DNA of 64,000 nt. It comes from Verrucomicrobiota bacterium (lineage in GTDB: Bacteria; Verrucomicrobiota; Verrucomicrobiia; Opitutales; Opitutaceae). This document shows, in pieces, positions 60,797 through 64,000 of this stretch. Numbering within the stretch: the first letter of the stretch is position 1; the number at the start of each line of letters is the position of its first letter. A model generated the notes under the pieces. That model saw only the letters and a program-made list of their open reading frames with translations, was not told where the DNA came from and did not search any database. The stretch covers positions 124,001-188,000 of the forward strand of contig JAEWQP010000016.1 in assembly GCA_023399155.1 (NCBI GenBank), in the 5' to 3' direction. The position numbers and the translations under genes are program-made.

Positions 60797-62140
60797 ATGC
60801 CCAAGAGCTCGAAATCCAAGTCCTGGTTTCCCGCCATCAAGACCATCGCCTACGAGGGCGCCGGAACCAAGAATCCGCTCGCGTTCCGCCACTACGATCC
60901 GGCCGAGGTGATCGATGGCAAGACGCTCAAGGACCACATGCGTTTCTCCATCGCTTACTGGCACGCGTTCCGCGGCGTCGGCAGCGATCCGTTCGGCCCG
61001 GGCACGATCGTGCGCCCGTGGGAGAGCGGGAAGGACGCGATCTCCGTGGCCAAGGCGCGCATGGACGCGGCCTTCGAATTTTTCACCAAGATCGGCGCGC
61101 CGTTCTGGTGCTTCCACGACCGCGACATCGCCCCCGAGGGTGCCAGCCTCGCGCAGTCCAACAAGAATCTCGACGCCCTCGTCGCCCACGCCAAGGGCCT
61201 GCAGAAGTCCACGGGCGTGAAGCTGCTCTGGGGCACGGCCAATCTCTTCGGCAACCCGCGCTACATGTGCGGCGGTGCCACCAACCCCGACGCCCACGTC
61301 GTCGCCTACGCAGCTGCGCAGGTGAAGAAGGCACTCGAGGTCACGCAGGAGCTCGGCGGTGAAAACTACGTGTTCTGGGGCGGTCGCGAAGGCTACGAGA
61401 CCCTCCTTAACACCGACCTCAAGCGCGAGCAGGACCACCTCGCCGCGTTCCTCCACATGGCTGTGGATTACGCGAAGTCCATCGGTTTCACCGGCCAGTT
61501 CCTCATCGAGCCCAAGCCGAAGGAGCCCACGAAGCATCAGTACGACTTCGACGTCGCCAGCGGCATCGGCTTCCTGCGCACCTACAAGCTCGAGAAGTAT
61601 TTCAAGTTCAACATCGAGACCAACCACGCCACGCTCGCCGGCCATTCGTTCCAGCACGAGATCGAGGTCGCCGCGTCCGCCGGCATGCTTGGCTCGATCG
61701 ACGCGAACACCGGCGACCCGCTCCTCGGCTGGGACACCGACCAGTTCAACACCGACCACCGCGAGCTCACGCTCGCCATGGTCTCGATCCTCAAGGCCGG
61801 CGGCCTCGGCTCCGGCGGTTTCAACTTCGACGCCAAGCTGCGCCGTCCGTCGGTCGATCTCGAGGACCTCTTCCACGCCCACGTCGGCGGCATGGATGCC
61901 TACGCCCTCGCGTTCAAGACCGCCCGCAAGATCCTCGCCGACGGCCTCTTCGAGGACAACCTCGCGGCTCGTTACTCGAGCTTCGACAGCGGCTACGGCA
62001 AGGACTTCGAGAAGCGCAAGATCGGCTTCAAGGAACTCGAGAAGCTGGTGCTCGGCAAACTCGGCGAGCCCAAGCTGAAGTCCGGTCGCCAGGAGTACCT
62101 GGAGAACCGCCTCGCCGACTACATCAGCGGCTCTGTCTGA
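60797..62140 (+). CDS. xylA: Xylose isomerase
   Basis: The product has 447 residues with the class II xylose isomerase features: FWCFHDRDIAPEG around the active-site His-Asp pair, NYVFWGGREGYETLLNTD, the metal-binding Glu in LIEPKPKEPTKHQYDFD, and DANTGDPLLGWDTDQF. It converts D-xylose to D-xylulose in the cytoplasm. The ATG at 60797 has an ATTCACC context with no Shine-Dalgarno. No xylulokinase gene lies next to it; the symporter follows after a terminator-like hairpin. Confidence 0.95.
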   Translation: MPKSSKSKSWFPAIKTIAYEGAGTKNPLAFRHYDPAEVIDGKTLKDHMRFSIAYWHAFRGVGSDPFGPGTIVRPWESGKDAISVAKARMDAAFEFFTKIGAPFWCFHDRDIAPEGASLAQSNKNLDALVAHAKGLQKSTGVKLLWGTANLFGNPRYMCGGATNPDAHVVAYAAAQVKKALEVTQELGGENYVFWGGREGYETLLNTDLKREQDHLAAFLHMAVDYAKSIGFTGQFLIEPKPKEPTKHQYDFDVASGIGFLRTYKLEKYFKFNIETNHATLAGHSFQHEIEVAASAGMLGSIDANTGDPLLGWDTDQFNTDHRELTLAMVSILKAGGLGSGGFNFDAKLRRPSVDLEDLFHAHVGGMDAYALAFKTARKILADGLFEDNLAARYSSFDSGYGKDFEKRKIGFKELEKLVLGKLGEPKLKSGRQEYLENRLADYISGSV

Positions 62141-62174
62141 GCCGATGGTGAACGTTCATCAGCTCTGATCTCGC

Positions 62175-62215
62175 CAGGGCGTTCTGTCGTGTGACAGAAC
62201 GCCCTGTCCGTTTCT
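62175..62215 (+). terminator. Terminator or attenuator between xylA and symporter gene
   Basis: A perfect 14-bp stem (CAGGGCGTTCTGTC with GACAGAACGCCCTG) and a GTGT loop are followed by TCCGTTTC. It ends 42-50 bases before the symporter ATG, so it either ends the xylA transcript or reduces read-through into the symporter gene. Confidence 0.8.
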
Positions 62216-62256
62216 GCGCAAATCCTCCCCCGCCTCACCCCCGACTTCGCCACCCC

Positions 62257-63744
62257 ATGTCACAAGCCTCACAACGCCTCCCCGTCCGGGAGAAGTTCGC
62301 TTACAGCCTCGGCGACATCGCCACGAACTTCTTCTTCCAGTCAATGATCCTCTACCAGACCCGTTTCTACACGGATACGGTCGGGATCTCCGCCGCGGCT
62401 GTCGGCACCATGTTCCTCGTACTCCGCCTGGCGGACGCCTTCTTCGACCCGGTCATCGGCGCCCTGGCCGATCGCACGAACACGCGCTGGGGCAAGTTCC
62501 GCCCCTGGATCATCGGCACCGCCCTGCCCTTCGGCGTGATCTTCTGGCTCGTCTATGTCGCGCCCGATTTCGGGCCGGCCGGACGCCTCGTGTATGCGTA
62601 CATCACCTACACGCTGATCATGCTGGTCTACTCGGCCAACAACACGCCTTACGCCGCGTTGATGGGCGTGATGACGCCGGACCAGAGCGAGCGCTCCAGC
62701 GTGGCCAGCTACCGGTTCGTCGCCGCACTGGTCGGCCAGTTCATCATCCAGGCGCTCCCGCTCCCGCTCGTCGCCAAGCTTGGCGGCGGCAACGACGCCC
62801 GGGGCTGGGCCATCACGATGGCGATCTTCGGCTCCCTCATCGTGGTGCTCAACATCATCACCTTCCTCGGCACGAAGGAACGGCTCCTGCCGAACCCGCA
62901 GCAGAAGACCTCGATCAAGGACGACATCAAGGACGTGTTCAACTGCCGCCCGTGGATCTACATGTTCGTGCTCACCCTGATGGTGTTCACGATGCTGGTG
63001 GTGCGCGGCAGTTCGCTGAACTATCTGATGGCCTATTACATGGACCAGCAGGCGATCCGCTCGTTCTTCGAGGGGATGGGCCTCACCCGCGGGACCGAGG
63101 CCGTGACCGGATTCCGCACGGTGCTCGATTCCTTCGGCATTCTTGTCCAGCCCGACGGTTCCAACGCCGCCGCGGTGGGCCTGAGCTTCTTCATGGTGAT
63201 CGGCAGCTTCATCCAGATCGGCGGTATCATCGCCTCCAAGCCGCTCGCGGAGCGTTTCGGCAAGAAGGCGGTGTTTATCACCGGCGTGGTCGTGACGATC
63301 ATCGCAACGGTCTCTGTCTATTTTGTCGGACCCACGGACATGTCGCTCATGTTCTGGCTCAGCATTCTCTGGCCGCTCGCCTGGGGTCCCACCGTGCCGC
63401 TGCTCTGGGTGATGATCGCCGACGTGGCCGATTACTCGGAATGGCAGACCAGCCGCCGTGCGACCGGCTTCATGTTCGCCGGCATCATCTTCGCCCTGAA
63501 GGCCGGCCTCAGCCTGGGTGGCGCGTTGAGCGCGTGGCTGCCGAACATGTATGGCTATGTCCCGAACGCCGTGCAGACGGAGCAGGCCCTCCTCGGCATC
63601 CGCCTGAGCGCAACGGTGTTTGCTGCGATCCCGATCGTGGTCGCGCTCATCTGCCTGATCCTCTACCCGATCAACAAGCAGTTGAATATCCGCATCGGCG
63701 AAGAACTCGCGGAGCGTCGCAGAAAGCTCGGCACCGTCAGCTAA
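62257..63744 (+). CDS. GPH-family sugar:cation symporter (MelB/XynP type)
   Basis: The product has 495 residues with about twelve membrane helices. GPH features include FAYSLGDIATNFFFQSMILY, the loop LADRTNTRWGKFRPWI and WPLAWGPTVPLLWVMIADVA with YSEWQTSRRATGFM. Members import disaccharides, xylosides or glucuronides with cations. Beside xylA and a LacI gene, a xylose or xylo-oligosaccharide substrate is likely. A cytoplasmic tail of Arg/Lys ends the protein. Confidence 0.92.
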   Translation: MSQASQRLPVREKFAYSLGDIATNFFFQSMILYQTRFYTDTVGISAAAVGTMFLVLRLADAFFDPVIGALADRTNTRWGKFRPWIIGTALPFGVIFWLVYVAPDFGPAGRLVYAYITYTLIMLVYSANNTPYAALMGVMTPDQSERSSVASYRFVAALVGQFIIQALPLPLVAKLGGGNDARGWAITMAIFGSLIVVLNIITFLGTKERLLPNPQQKTSIKDDIKDVFNCRPWIYMFVLTLMVFTMLVVRGSSLNYLMAYYMDQQAIRSFFEGMGLTRGTEAVTGFRTVLDSFGILVQPDGSNAAAVGLSFFMVIGSFIQIGGIIASKPLAERFGKKAVFITGVVVTIIATVSVYFVGPTDMSLMFWLSILWPLAWGPTVPLLWVMIADVADYSEWQTSRRATGFMFAGIIFALKAGLSLGGALSAWLPNMYGYVPNAVQTEQALLGIRLSATVFAAIPIVVALICLILYPINKQLNIRIGEELAERRRKLGTVS

Positions 63745-63763
63745 GCTTAACGGATTCCACTTT

Positions 63764-63805
63764 GCGCGCCTGTCCGGATCCGTCCGGCAGGCGCGCTGTG
63801 TTTTC
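63764..63805 (+). terminator. Terminator after symporter gene
   Basis: GCGCGCCTG (63764-63772) pairs perfectly with CAGGCGCGC (63788-63796) across a 15-base loop, followed by TGTGTTTTCC. It lies 20 bases after the stop. The remaining 190 bases of the window show no gene. Confidence 0.75.
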
Positions 63806-64000
63806 CGGGTCCGCACTCCTGGTCCGAAAGCCCCGTGGGTCGACTGGCCGCCCGCGGGAACGTTCACCCAGAATCCCGGGGCCCGACGGGAGCGGCGGTG
63901 CCGGACGGACGTCAATCGATTCGCACCGCCGCAGCTTGTCGCGCGCCGCGTTTCCTGAAACATCAGGGCACAGTCGTCCGCCGCTTCGTTCACTCCCCGC

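Noticed and set aside
62341..63993. Minus-strand open frame of 550 codons opposite the symporter
   Set aside because: Composition is charged and domain-free while the plus strand encodes a clear twelve-helix transporter.

Overview
The window is GC-rich (roughly two-thirds G+C) chromosomal DNA, densely packed with genes. It most resembles a motile, plant-polysaccharide-degrading member of Verrucomicrobiota, probably family Opitutaceae. That placement is an inference. It rests on a complete-looking flagellar basal-body operon next to chemotaxis genes, several xylan and hemicellulose enzymes (GH115, GH43, GH1-like), xylose isomerase with a GPH-type sugar symporter and a LacI regulator, a glycine-rich RRM protein, and many starts without a Shine-Dalgarno sequence. 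No rRNA, tRNA, CRISPR array, transposase or phage gene was found.

Layout. (1) 1-17210, minus strand: one long flagellar operon in the order flgB-flgC-fliE-fliF-fliG-fliH-fliI-fliJ-motE-like-fliK-flgD-flgE-fliL-fliM-fliN-fliO-fliP-fliQ-fliR-flhB-flhA, with many ATGA or TAATG overlaps; flhA runs off the left edge. (2) 17545-23769, plus strand, divergent: cheR-cheB-cheW-cheD-HDOD-cheA, closed by a strong terminator. No flagellin, stator, FliA or CheY gene lies in the window. (3) 23862-27659, minus: a GH1-like glycosidase, a GH43 enzyme and a Tat-exported Gfo/Idh protein. (4) 27815-34675: mixed housekeeping and membrane genes (BaiN-like flavoprotein, second HDOD protein, rhomboid-fold membrane protein with a cysteine-rich tail, MATE exporter, TSUP transporter, a small two-helix membrane protein, a beta-barrel-like protein). 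(5) 35004-42090, plus: an S1C serine protease, a larger protein that looks like an inactive relative of it, a lipoprotein and a TMTC-like GT-C/TPR membrane protein. (6) 42106-48338: DEAD-box helicase, sufS-sufU with a 7-bp tandem repeat between them, a PAS protein with a cysteine motif, an EamA transporter and an RRM protein. (7) 48583-52103, minus: a methyl-accepting chemotaxis protein with a CxxCH haem motif, a SipW-like signal peptidase and two Hsp20 chaperones. (8) 52420-63744: a C-S lyase/aminotransferase, GH115 alpha-glucuronidase beside an internally deleted GH35-like gene, a TPR protein, a paralogue of the small membrane protein, a LacI regulator, xylA and a sugar symporter.

How the genes fit together. 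The left third builds and steers a flagellum: secretion apparatus, MS and C rings, rod and hook, then CheA/CheW/CheR/CheB/CheD signalling. The haem-type receptor near 49 kb is a plausible redox or ligand input. The GH115, GH43, GH1-like, XylA, symporter and LacI genes suggest glucuronoxylan and xylose use.

The most interesting items are the protease/pseudoprotease pair, the CxxCH chemoreceptor, the GH35 gene with its catalytic core missing, the 7-bp tandem repeat just upstream of sufU, the rhomboid-like protein lacking the GxSG serine, and the Ser-His signal peptidase in what is probably a Gram-negative.
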